A stretch of 38,787 bases of DNA from an uncultured Collinsella sp. (lineage in GTDB: Bacteria; Actinomycetota; Coriobacteriia; Coriobacteriales; Coriobacteriaceae). Below the pieces are notes generated by a model that was given only the letters and a program-made list of their open reading frames with translations, did no database searches and was not told the origin of the DNA. Positions 31,519-38,787 of the stretch are shown here, piece after piece. The position numbers were made by a program, and so were the translations under genes. The stretch is taken from contig USDH01000002.1 in assembly GCA_900553415.1 (NCBI GenBank), positions 1 to 38,787 of the forward strand, read 5' to 3'. The first letter of the stretch is position 1. Every line of letters starts with the position of its first letter.

Positions 31519-33084
31519 ATGACACCTGCGCGCTTTGAAATCGGACAAAAGCACAAGCAGGAGAGCGAGGCGGGTTCCAAGGCTAGTTGGAACACGCCTC
31601 GTTCCGATTCACGGCCAACGATGAGCTATCCCTCGCGCATGGCACTTGCTTTTGCTCTGACATCGCTCATGACGGTATTGGTGCTGGTGGGCGTTGTTTC
31701 TGTTGTGTGGGGCACGGTCTTTTCGGATTACACGCGCTCCAATATCGTCGAAATCGCAAATTCCGCTGCCGAGAAGTTGGCAACCTCATATGAGGAAAAT
31801 GGCTCTTGGACCGCGGGAGAACTGCGCACGGTCGCAACGTCGAGTTTGGTTTCCGACGATTTGGGCATGCAGGTCGTCAATAAAAAGGGCGTGATCGTTT
31901 ATGACGATTCCTGGCCCTCGGCAAGCGCCACCGCCGATGTACGCGAAAACCAGGCTACGACCGACGACACGAGCGGCAAGAGGGCATCGCATAGCCCGGT
32001 CTCGTCTGCTCCAACCGACTCCGATAGCGTTGCTAACGTCGAGATTGTAACGTCTTCCGGCGAGCATGTCGGACAGGTAAAGCTGTGGGCCATCGGCTCC
32101 GACGCTCTGCTCACCAAGGCGGACTCTGCGTTTAGGGAGAAGACCTTTAACGCCATGGCCCTCGCCGCGGTTGTTGCAATCTGCATTTCGGTCGTTATCG
32201 GATCGCTCGTGTCGCGCATGCTCACCAAGCCGATTCATCGTATCACCAGTACCGCAAAGCAAATCCGTGACGGTGACCTGTCGGCTCGCACGGGACTGCG
32301 CGGTGATGACGAGATCGATCAGCTGGGTGAGACCTTCGATGAGATGGCCACTTCGCTCGAGAAGGATATGAAACACGAGAAGCGCCTGACCTCAGACGTT
32401 GCACACGAGCTTCGCACGCCGCTTATGGCCATGCTCGCAACGGTCGAGGCCATGCAGGATGGCGTATATCCTACCGACGATGAGCACTTGGAGACCGTTG
32501 CTTCCGAGACGCGTCGTCTGGCTCGTCTGGTGCAGCAGATGCTCGACCTGTCGCGCATGGAAAACAGCACGGCTCCGCTCAACCTTGAGCCGGTGGACAT
32601 GGTTCCTTTCGTGCGATCGATTGTGAACGGCCAGGAGCGTCTGTTTGCCGACCGTGACCTTCGTCTTCGCTTTGCAGATGAAACCCAGGGGCACGACGAT
32701 GTCGTCGAAGCCGATCCCGACATGATCACGCAATGCGTCATCAACCTCATGAGCAACGCCATGCGCTACACCCCCGAGGGCGGTTGGGTCGTGGTGTCGG
32801 TGCTCAGTGACCGCAAGCATGTCAGTATTGCCGTTTCGGATACCGGCATCGGTATTGCCAAGGACGATCTGTCGCGCATCTTCGGGCGGTTTTGGCGCGC
32901 CGATGCCAGCCGCGCCCGCGAAGCTGGCGGCCTGGGCGTTGGCCTCGCCGTGACCAAGCAGATCGTCGAGCGTCACCATGGCTACATATCCGTGGAGTCG
33001 GAGCTTGGAAAGGGTACGACTTTTACAATTCATCTGCCTCGCGAGCACACGGCGGACGCGGCATCTACTACAATGGAGCACTAG
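31519..33084 (+). CDS. Membrane sensor histidine kinase
   Basis: A 521-residue kinase. Transmembrane helices are at about 42-66 and 211-233, around an extracytoplasmic sensor of roughly 140 residues rich in Ser, Asp and Thr. A HAMP segment follows (TKPIHRITSTAKQIRDGDLSA). The dimerisation box VAHELRTPL contains H296. The ATP-binding domain has the N-box NLMSNAMRY, G1 DTGIGI, F-box IFGRFWRAD and G2 GLGVGLA. The start is ATG at 31519; a later ATG at 31621 would still include both helices. It pairs with the regulator immediately upstream. Confidence 0.93.
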   Translation: MTPARFEIGQKHKQESEAGSKASWNTPRSDSRPTMSYPSRMALAFALTSLMTVLVLVGVVSVVWGTVFSDYTRSNIVEIANSAAEKLATSYEENGSWTAGELRTVATSSLVSDDLGMQVVNKKGVIVYDDSWPSASATADVRENQATTDDTSGKRASHSPVSSAPTDSDSVANVEIVTSSGEHVGQVKLWAIGSDALLTKADSAFREKTFNAMALAAVVAICISVVIGSLVSRMLTKPIHRITSTAKQIRDGDLSARTGLRGDDEIDQLGETFDEMATSLEKDMKHEKRLTSDVAHELRTPLMAMLATVEAMQDGVYPTDDEHLETVASETRRLARLVQQMLDLSRMENSTAPLNLEPVDMVPFVRSIVNGQERLFADRDLRLRFADETQGHDDVVEADPDMITQCVINLMSNAMRYTPEGGWVVVSVLSDRKHVSIAVSDTGIGIAKDDLSRIFGRFWRADASRAREAGGLGVGLAVTKQIVERHHGYISVESELGKGTTFTIHLPREHTADAASTTMEH

Positions 33085-33142
33085 CTTTTCGCTATTCGGT
33101 GAAGGAGGGGTTTCGTCCCTGCCGCTCCGAGTTTGCGAAAAC

Positions 33143-33165
33143 ATGCGGGAAAGAACCCGCATTTC
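33143..33165 (+). terminator. Possible terminator between the kinase gene and purC
   Basis: ATGCGGG (33143-33149) pairs with CCCGCAT (33156-33162) around a six-base loop and is followed by TTTCTGT. It is short and the T-run is broken. Confidence 0.5.
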
Positions 33166-33193
33166 TGTCGTATTTAGGTAAGGAGTGACTCAC

Positions 33194-34081
33194 GTGACAA
33201 CGATGGAGCGTCGTCCAGATTCCCGTGGCAAGGTTCGTGATATCTACGATGCCGGTGAAAACCTGCTGATGGTCGCCACCGACCGCATTTCTGCGTTCGA
33301 CTTCATTCTTCCCGACGAGATTCCGTTTAAGGGAGAGGTGCTCAACCGCATCTCGGCATTCTGGTTCGATAAGTTTGCCGACATCGTTCCCAACCACCTC
33401 GTTTCCATCGACCCGGCGGATTTCCCTGAGGAGTTTGCTGAGTATCGTGACTACCTCGCCGGCCGCGCCATGCTGGTTAAGAAGGCCCAGACGATTCCTA
33501 TCGAGTGCATCGTCCGCGGCTATCTGACCGGTTCGGGCAAGAAGACCTACGACGAGAACGGCACCGTCTGCGGCATCCAGCTGCCTGAGGGCCTGACCGA
33601 GGCTTCCAAGCTTCCTGAGCCGCTGTTCACGCCGTCCACGAAGGCCGAGATCGGCGACCACGACGAGAACATTTCGTTCGAGCGTTGCTGCGAGATCGTG
33701 GGTGAGGACATCGCCGCGCAGATTCGCGACCTGTCCCTCAAGATTTACAAGGCTGCTGCCGAGTATGCAGCGACCCGTGGCATCATCATCGCCGACACCA
33801 AGTTCGAGTTCGGTGTCATCGATGGCAAGGTCACGCTGATCGACGAGTGCCTCACGCCCGACTCCAGCCGTTTCTGGCCTGCCGCCAGCTACGAGGAGGG
33901 CAAGATTCAGTCCAGCTACGACAAGCAATTCGTCCGCAATTGGCTCAAGGCCAACTGGGATATGACGGGGGAGACCCCGCACCTGCCCGCCGAGGTCATC
34001 GATGGCACGTCCGAGCGCTATCGCGAGGCCTTCCAGATCATCACGGGCTCCCAGTTCACAAGCATGAAGGAGAACGCATAA
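33194..34081 (+). CDS. purC: Phosphoribosylaminoimidazole-succinocarboxamide synthase
   Basis: A 295-residue SAICAR synthase that joins CAIR and aspartate with ATP in purine synthesis. Signatures include RGKVRDIYD and VATDRISAFDF at the N-terminus, the PIECIVRGYLTGSGKKTY segment, and IIADTKFEFG with LIDECLTPDSSRFW. I chose GTG 33194 because GGAG (33182-33185) lies eight bases upstream; an earlier GTG at 33185 overlaps that site. Its product goes to PurB, encoded 4 kb upstream. It is followed after no gap by a membrane protein gene. Confidence 0.96.
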   Translation: MTTMERRPDSRGKVRDIYDAGENLLMVATDRISAFDFILPDEIPFKGEVLNRISAFWFDKFADIVPNHLVSIDPADFPEEFAEYRDYLAGRAMLVKKAQTIPIECIVRGYLTGSGKKTYDENGTVCGIQLPEGLTEASKLPEPLFTPSTKAEIGDHDENISFERCCEIVGEDIAAQIRDLSLKIYKAAAEYAATRGIIIADTKFEFGVIDGKVTLIDECLTPDSSRFWPAASYEEGKIQSSYDKQFVRNWLKANWDMTGETPHLPAEVIDGTSERYREAFQIITGSQFTSMKENA

Positions 34082-34657
34082 GTGAGTACCCGTAGCGCCA
34101 CGAACAAGCGCACACAATCCCACGAAGTTACCGGGGTTGCGCGCAAGTCTGCCGCATCTGCTAAGCCCGCCCGCCAAGCAGCGGGCTCCGTTCGCGTCGT
34201 GCCGGCTTCGTCTAAGGCACGCCGCAAAGAGCTCGAGAAGGGTGAAAACCTGGAAGGTCTTTCCAAGGAGGAGAAGCGCGCCCGCAAGGCTAAACAGCGC
34301 GCCCGCGAGGATCGCATCTACACGGTGTCGAATATCCTCCTCAAGCAGGATGAGGACTACACCAAGCGCCGTCGTATCTGGTGGGCCGTGCTCGCCATCG
34401 GCATGGTACTCGTCGTGGCAATTGGGGCTTCGCTCTACTTCGCTCCCGGCGGCACGGTGTCCAGTCCTGTTCAGATGGTCGGCATCGTTTTGTCCTATGT
34501 CATCATTCTGGGTGACTTTATCTACGACTTCGTTCGTATCCGTCCCCTACGCAACATGTACCGCACGCAGGCCGAGGGCATGTCCGAGAACAAGCTCAAC
34601 GCTCTTATCGAGCGCTCGGCTGCCGAGGAGGACAAGAAGGACTCCAAGAAGAAGTAG
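34082..34657 (+). CDS. Two-pass membrane protein with basic N-terminal tail, function unknown
   Basis: A 191-residue protein of unrecognised family. Residues 1-100 are basic, Lys/Arg/Ala-rich and probably partly coiled (KARRKELEKGENLEGLSKEEKRARKAK broken by turns). Two transmembrane segments follow at about 100-122 and 128-150, and the tail ends in a Lys-rich stretch. The start is GTG at 34082, directly after the purC stop, with AAGGAG about ten bases upstream. It is probably co-transcribed with purC and is followed by a terminator. Confidence 0.75.
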   Translation: MSTRSATNKRTQSHEVTGVARKSAASAKPARQAAGSVRVVPASSKARRKELEKGENLEGLSKEEKRARKAKQRAREDRIYTVSNILLKQDEDYTKRRRIWWAVLAIGMVLVVAIGASLYFAPGGTVSSPVQMVGIVLSYVIILGDFIYDFVRIRPLRNMYRTQAEGMSENKLNALIERSAAEEDKKDSKKK

Positions 34658-34687
34658 CGTTTGTATCCATACATATCGCTAAGATAT

Positions 34688-34718
34688 AAGGCGCGTCGTT
34701 TTTGCGGCGCGCCTTTTT
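34688..34718 (+). terminator. Rho-independent terminator of the purC unit
   Basis: AAGGCGCG pairs with CGCGCCTT, with a TTTTT-containing loop, and a run of T follows from 34714. Confidence 0.85.
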
Positions 34719-34746
34719 ACTGTTCTATAGATAGATGGAGTGGCAC

Positions 34747-36027
34747 ATGATTCAAGCTGCCCTGACGGTCGAAGAGGCTCTGGAGGGCATGAAGGCCCTG
34801 GAGCCCAAGATTAAAAACTACGCGCGCCTGGTCGCCCGCAAGGGCGTAAACGTCAAACCCGGCCAGGAGGTTGTCGTTCAGTCTCCGGTCGAGTGCGCGC
34901 CTTTTGCCCGCGTGGTGGTCGCGGAGGCTTATGCCGCCGGCGCTGGCCACGTGACGGTCATTTGGGCCGATGATGCCGTGACGAGGCTCACGTACGAGCA
35001 TGTCGATAAAAGCTATTTTGAGCAGACGCCCGAGTGGAAGCGCCTGCAGCTGGATTCCTTGGCCCAGGATGGTGCCTGCTTTATCTTTATCGAGGGTGCG
35101 GATCCTGCGGCTCTCAAGGGTATCGATCCCGCCAAGCCCGCTGCAGCTTCTAAGGCAAGGAACACGCAGTGCAAGGTCTTCCGCCGTGGACTGGACTACA
35201 ACATCAACCCGTGGTGTATCGCCGGCGCTCCGGTCGTGGCTTGGGCGCGTGAGGTGTTCCCGGGAGACGCCGATGAGGTTGCAATCTATAAGCTGTGGAA
35301 TGCGATTCTGCACACCGCTCGTGCCGATGGCCAGGACCCGGAGAGCGACTGGGAGCTTCATGACGCGGCATTCGAAAAGAACTTGCGCTTCCTGAACGAC
35401 AATCGTTTTGACCGCCTACATTACACCGCAGCAAATGGAACCGATCTGACGATTGGCATGACGAAGGGTCACGAGTGGGCCGGCGGCAAGGGTAAGACGC
35501 CCGATGGACACCCCTTCTTCCCCAACATCCCCACCGAGGAGGTCTTCACCTCGCCTGATCGTATGCGTGCCGACGGTATCGTGTACTCGGCCATGCCACT
35601 CATTCACCACGGTAACAAGGTTGACGATTTTTGGATTAAGTTCGAGGCCGGCCGCGTAGTGGACTACGATGCCCGTGTGGGCAAGGCGACGCTTGCGAGC
35701 ATTATTGACACCGATGAAGGTGCCGCTCATCTGGGCGAGGTCGCGCTCATTTCCAAGAACACTCCGATCCGCGAAAGCGGCGTTCTGTTCTATGACACGC
35801 TCTATGACGAGAACGCCAGCTGCCACCTTGCGCTGGGTGTCGGCTTCCCCGAGTGCATCGAGGGCGGGTATGACATGTCCAAGGAGGAGCTCCTGGAGCA
35901 TGGCGTTAACGTATCGAGCACGCATGTCGACTTTATGATCGGCACGGACGACATCGATATTACGGGCATTACGCCTGATGGACGTGAAGTTGTGATTTTC
36001 CAGAACGGCCAATGGAGTTGGGAATAG
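34747..36027 (+). CDS. M29-family aminopeptidase (AmpS/PepS type)
   Basis: A 426-residue metallo-aminopeptidase that removes N-terminal residues from peptides. The family metal-site motifs are intact: IPTEEVFTSPD, the glutamate in LGEVALI, FYDTLYDENASCHLALG with its Tyr and His, and STHVDFMIGTDD with His and Asp. I chose ATG 34747 because GGAG (34737-34740) lies six bases upstream and overlaps the alternative ATG at 34735. No signal peptide is visible, so it is probably cytoplasmic. It follows a terminator, and the tRNA-Lys promoter overlaps its last codons. Confidence 0.93.
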   Translation: MIQAALTVEEALEGMKALEPKIKNYARLVARKGVNVKPGQEVVVQSPVECAPFARVVVAEAYAAGAGHVTVIWADDAVTRLTYEHVDKSYFEQTPEWKRLQLDSLAQDGACFIFIEGADPAALKGIDPAKPAAASKARNTQCKVFRRGLDYNINPWCIAGAPVVAWAREVFPGDADEVAIYKLWNAILHTARADGQDPESDWELHDAAFEKNLRFLNDNRFDRLHYTAANGTDLTIGMTKGHEWAGGKGKTPDGHPFFPNIPTEEVFTSPDRMRADGIVYSAMPLIHHGNKVDDFWIKFEAGRVVDYDARVGKATLASIIDTDEGAAHLGEVALISKNTPIRESGVLFYDTLYDENASCHLALGVGFPECIEGGYDMSKEELLEHGVNVSSTHVDFMIGTDDIDITGITPDGREVVIFQNGQWSWE

Positions 36028-36046
36028 TCCCAGACCGTGGTACAAT
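36018..36046 (+). promoter_or_regulatory. Promoter of tRNA-Lys
   Basis: A -35-like TTGGGA (36018-36023) and a -10 TACAAT (36041-36046) are 17 bases apart, ending ten bases before the tRNA and overlapping the aminopeptidase 3' end. Confidence 0.65.
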
Positions 36047-36055
36047 GCCACCCGC

Positions 36056-36128
36056 GGGCCGTTAGCTCAGCTGGCAGAGCAGGGGACTTTTAATCCCAAG
36101 GTCCAGGGTTCGAACCCCTGACGGCCCA
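36056..36128 (+). tRNA. tRNA-Lys (anticodon TTT)
   Basis: A complete cloverleaf: acceptor GGGCCGT/ACGGCCC, anticodon stem GGGGA/TCCCA with loop CTTTTAA, and T-arm CAGGGTTCGAACCCCTG. The discriminator base is A. CCA is not encoded (the sequence continues CCC). Confidence 0.97.
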
Positions 36129-36143
36129 CCCAAAGATTGTTGG

Positions 36144-36173
36144 GACGGTCAACTTCGGTTGGCCGTCTTTTTT
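36144..36173 (+). terminator. Terminator after tRNA-Lys with UUCG loop
   Basis: GACGGtCAAC pairs with GTTGgCCGTC across a TTCG tetraloop, followed by six T. The same hairpin recurs at 37429-37457. Confidence 0.9.
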
Positions 36174-36199
36174 GTCGCCCTTTCATGGGTTCGAACCCG
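36146..36199 (+). repeat. 54-bp direct repeat, copy 1
   Basis: It spans most of the tRNA-Lys terminator and runs through GTCGCCCTTTCATGGG to the T-arm-like palindrome GGGTTCGAACCC and a G. Copy 2 at 37429-37483 is identical except for one extra T in the T-run. Confidence 0.9.
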
Positions 36200-36308
36200 A
36201 AAGGGAGCGGAGCTGAGTAAACGCGTGAGCGTTTGCCAGCGCAGCGCGCATGGCGCGAAGCGCCGCAGCGGCCGCCTGCGGAGCAGGCTGAACCCCTGAC
36301 GGCCCACC
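36174..36308 (+). repeat. Post-tRNA mini-hairpin cassette B
   Basis: It begins after the tRNA-Lys terminator with the T-arm-like palindrome GGGTTCGAACCC (36187-36198). Hairpins follow: AAACGC-GTGA-GCGTTT (36219-36234), GGCGC-GAA-GCGCC (36252-36264) and GCCTGC-GGA-GCAGGC (36274-36288). It closes with a 19-bp exact copy (36290-36308) of the tRNA-Lys 3' end (36112-36130). It resembles cassette A after tRNA-Gly in order and hairpin type. The duplicated tRNA end suggests insertion or slippage at the tRNA; this is inference. Confidence 0.65.
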
Positions 36309-36325
36309 ATAGAAAAGAAAAAGAA

Positions 36326-37123
36326 ATGAAAACAGATAGATACGGAATTAGCGGCAGCACATTAAAGATAATAGCGGCCATCTCGATGGTTCTCGATCAT
36401 GTAAGCAGGATCGTCCTGACCAATGGAATCATGACTCACGCATCGTACAGCCAGATATCAGACGAACAGTGGGCGATTCTAAGCGAGGCTTCGGATGTGC
36501 TTCATGTTCTTGGCAGAATTGCATTTCCCTTATTTTGCTTTTTGATAGTTGAGGGATTTTTGCATACTCATGACATAAAGAAGTACCTGCGAAATATGCT
36601 TGTCTTCGCAATCATTGCGGAGCCCATATACGATTTAGTCCAAACCGGGCAACTATTTGACCTTCGGCAACAAAATGTTATGTGTGAGCTCCTGCTTTCC
36701 TTGGTCTTTTTGATTGTTCTGGAAAAGATACAAAGTCTTTCAAAATGGAAGAGGCACATTGCAGAAATTGCTCTGATTGTTTTGACAGCACTGGCAGCTG
36801 AATACACTAAGCTGGATGGCGGTGCGTATGGCATTCTGCTTGTGGCTGCATTCTATTTATTCCACGACAGCGAAGCTAAGATGTTCTTTGCTGCAGTATG
36901 TGCAGTGCTCCTTTCGTCATGCCATATAATTGGCGGCGGATTTGAGTTCACTACAGCTAATTTTTTTAATCCTGATGTTGCTGCCGCGATAATTTCGTTG
37001 TTGCTTATCAATCTTTATAATGGCAAGCGAGGGCTGAAGCTGAAATATTTCTTCTACATTTTCTATCCGGCACATCTTGCTCTGCTTTATGGTGTCTCGC
37101 TTATTGTTTTGAACTGTCTTTAA
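36326..37123 (+). CDS. TraX-family membrane protein
   Basis: A 265-residue multi-pass membrane protein resembling the TraX family (in F plasmid, linked to N-acetylation of pilin; most chromosomal members are uncharacterised). The N-terminal ISGSTLKIIAAISMVLDHVSR segment is the family hallmark, and about seven to eight hydrophobic segments follow. The ATG at 36326 has AGAAAAAGAA upstream, a weak Shine-Dalgarno. Base composition is strikingly more AT-rich than the neighbouring housekeeping genes. The gene lies between a tRNA-Lys cassette and a second copy of a 54-bp repeat, so it was probably acquired horizontally. No other conjugation gene is visible in the window. Confidence 0.82.
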   Translation: MKTDRYGISGSTLKIIAAISMVLDHVSRIVLTNGIMTHASYSQISDEQWAILSEASDVLHVLGRIAFPLFCFLIVEGFLHTHDIKKYLRNMLVFAIIAEPIYDLVQTGQLFDLRQQNVMCELLLSLVFLIVLEKIQSLSKWKRHIAEIALIVLTALAAEYTKLDGGAYGILLVAAFYLFHDSEAKMFFAAVCAVLLSSCHIIGGGFEFTTANFFNPDVAAAIISLLLINLYNGKRGLKLKYFFYIFYPAHLALLYGVSLIVLNCL

Positions 37124-37142
37124 AAACTCTCAAACAAGTCTC

Positions 37143-37424
37143 TGAAAGCAGAAACAAATTGACCCTAAGACTGCTTGTGAATTTCCGGAAGACCTGAGAG
37201 ATGCGAGGATAGACAACGAGGGCTGCAGAAAGATGCTTCTCAGTTCTCTGGCGGATCGCATGAATCTGTATGAGGATCACTTCCACACACTCATTGATAA
37301 CAGTGATAAACACGGCAGATCCTCAAAACATGAGACTGCGAAGGTCGAAAGATGCTTCGAAAGCATGAATGGCAGCGAGAAAACGAGTTCGGAAGCACCC
37401 TCTGGATGCTCCAGCATAGAATAG
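37143..37424 (+). pseudogene. Probable gene remnant after the TraX gene
   Basis: An open frame of 94 codons without a convincing start. It includes DPKTACEFPEDLRDAR, KMLLSSLADRMNLYEDHF and a charged Ser-rich end, SGCSSIE. An ATG occurs at 37233 but has no Shine-Dalgarno. The composition matches the AT-rich TraX gene. It reads like the 3' part of a lost gene; I do not recognise the family. It stops just before copy 2 of the 54-bp repeat. Confidence 0.35.
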
Positions 37425-37428
37425 AAAG

Positions 37429-37483
37429 CGGTCAACTTCGGTTGGCCGTCTTTTTTTGTCGCCCTTTCATGGGTTCGAACCCG
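37429..37483 (+). repeat. 54-bp direct repeat, copy 2
   Basis: A second copy of the terminator plus T-arm-like palindrome found after tRNA-Lys (36146-36199), here 55 bp with one added T. There is no tRNA gene in front of it. The two copies bracket the AT-rich TraX segment. Confidence 0.9.
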
Positions 37484-38012
37484 TATCTATCTATATATAA
37501 GAACGCTTGGCGAACAAAACCCGCCTTTTACCGATGGGAAACAAATAGCTGATGCCTTTGGAGTAAAGTAACGCTCCAGAGATGACCGATGTCTCAATAC
37601 TCATAAAACAGCTGGTCATCGCCAATATCAGAAGCCAATGCTTCAGTTTTAACCCCAGTGATGCGACTGAGGGACCTATTCAATTGTGAACAAAATATGG
37701 AGTGCGCGATTCCCGCCCCCGGCGCCCCTCCGGTCTGGCAATATATCTCCTTGCCGCGCGGCCCGGTCGGACCGGATCAGCCGCCAGGCGTGCACCTTGA
37801 GAACCGGATACTGCGAGGATGGACACACCAGTTGTGTCGCATCCGGGCAGACATCGAACCATTTGAAATGGTCTAACTTGGATTTGTTTTTCGCAAGGCC
37901 GCCGAGAGGCGGCCCCGAGAAATTCCTTTTCCTATACAGAACCATATGAATCGAACGGAACCGATCAGCGATGGACTGAGAGGACCGGACGGGCTCGAAG
38001 CCCAGAATATTT
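37484..38012 (+). other. rRNA operon upstream region and leader
   Basis: No convincing gene. The left part (to about 37680) is AT-rich and may hold fragments of lost genes, including a 35-codon open frame from the ATG at 37581 to a TGA at 37688. From about 37690 it becomes GC-rich and looks like an rRNA leader. It holds a segment around 37794-37818 (ACCTTGAGAACCGGATACTG) of the kind found in actinobacterial rRNA leaders and spacers. It also has a hairpin GGCCGCC-GAGA-GGCGGCC (37900-37917). I could not place the promoter reliably. Confidence 0.5.

Positions 38013-38787
<775 letters not shown>

Noticed and set aside
36326..37123. A conjugative or integrative element around the TraX gene
   Set aside because: No integrase, relaxase or mating-pair gene is visible, so only a small acquired segment is claimed, not a functional conjugative element.

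Overview
The window reads as the replication-origin region of a high-GC Coriobacteriia chromosome, most likely Collinsella. This rests on the partial 16S rRNA gene at the right end, the GC-rich codon use, and the gene order. The assignment is from recognition of the sequence; no database search was run.

Left arm (1-7480, minus strand): gyrB (cut by the window edge), a DUF721/DciA-like gene, recF, dnaN and dnaA in the classical order. A large unrecognised gene sits directly upstream of dnaA. It encodes a GHKL-type ATPase domain, a long Q/P-rich linker and a C-terminal winged helix. Non-canonical DnaA-box-like 9-mers cluster on both sides of the dnaA/ATPase pair (4210-4302 and 7471-7556), which suggests a bipartite oriC. 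Transcription changes direction between 7480 and 7754.

Right arm, conserved part (7754-12793, plus strand): rpmH, rnpA, yidD, yidC, jag, rsmG, three perfect parS sites, parA, parB and a small membrane protein. The rsmG-parB stretch is visibly more AT-rich than its surroundings. Together these genes cover ribosome/RNase P biogenesis, membrane protein insertion, and chromosome replication and segregation.

Middle part (12993-27015): rlmN (minus), then ddl overlapping a DnaQ-exonuclease/DinG-helicase fusion (plus), then two overlapping WYL regulators of PafB/PafC type (minus). Next comes a very large protein that looks like an M28 aminopeptidase with several catalytic residues replaced and about 660 disordered acidic residues inserted into the fold. 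A small membrane protein follows. A 1143-residue LPXTG surface adhesin with a thioester domain and about six CnaB/SpaA repeats is on the minus strand.

Right part (27270-36128): tRNA-Gly(CCC), purB, a TSCPD-domain protein coupled to a Tat-exported lipoprotein, an OmpR-type two-component pair, purC, a membrane protein, an M29 aminopeptidase and tRNA-Lys(TTT).

Both tRNA genes are followed by a similar non-coding cassette: a terminator, a T-arm-like sequence, and several tight GNA-loop mini-hairpins. After tRNA-Lys this cassette ends with an exact copy of the tRNA 3' end. A low-GC TraX-family gene and a gene remnant follow, bracketed by a 54-55 bp direct repeat, which suggests acquired DNA. The window ends inside a 16S rRNA gene.
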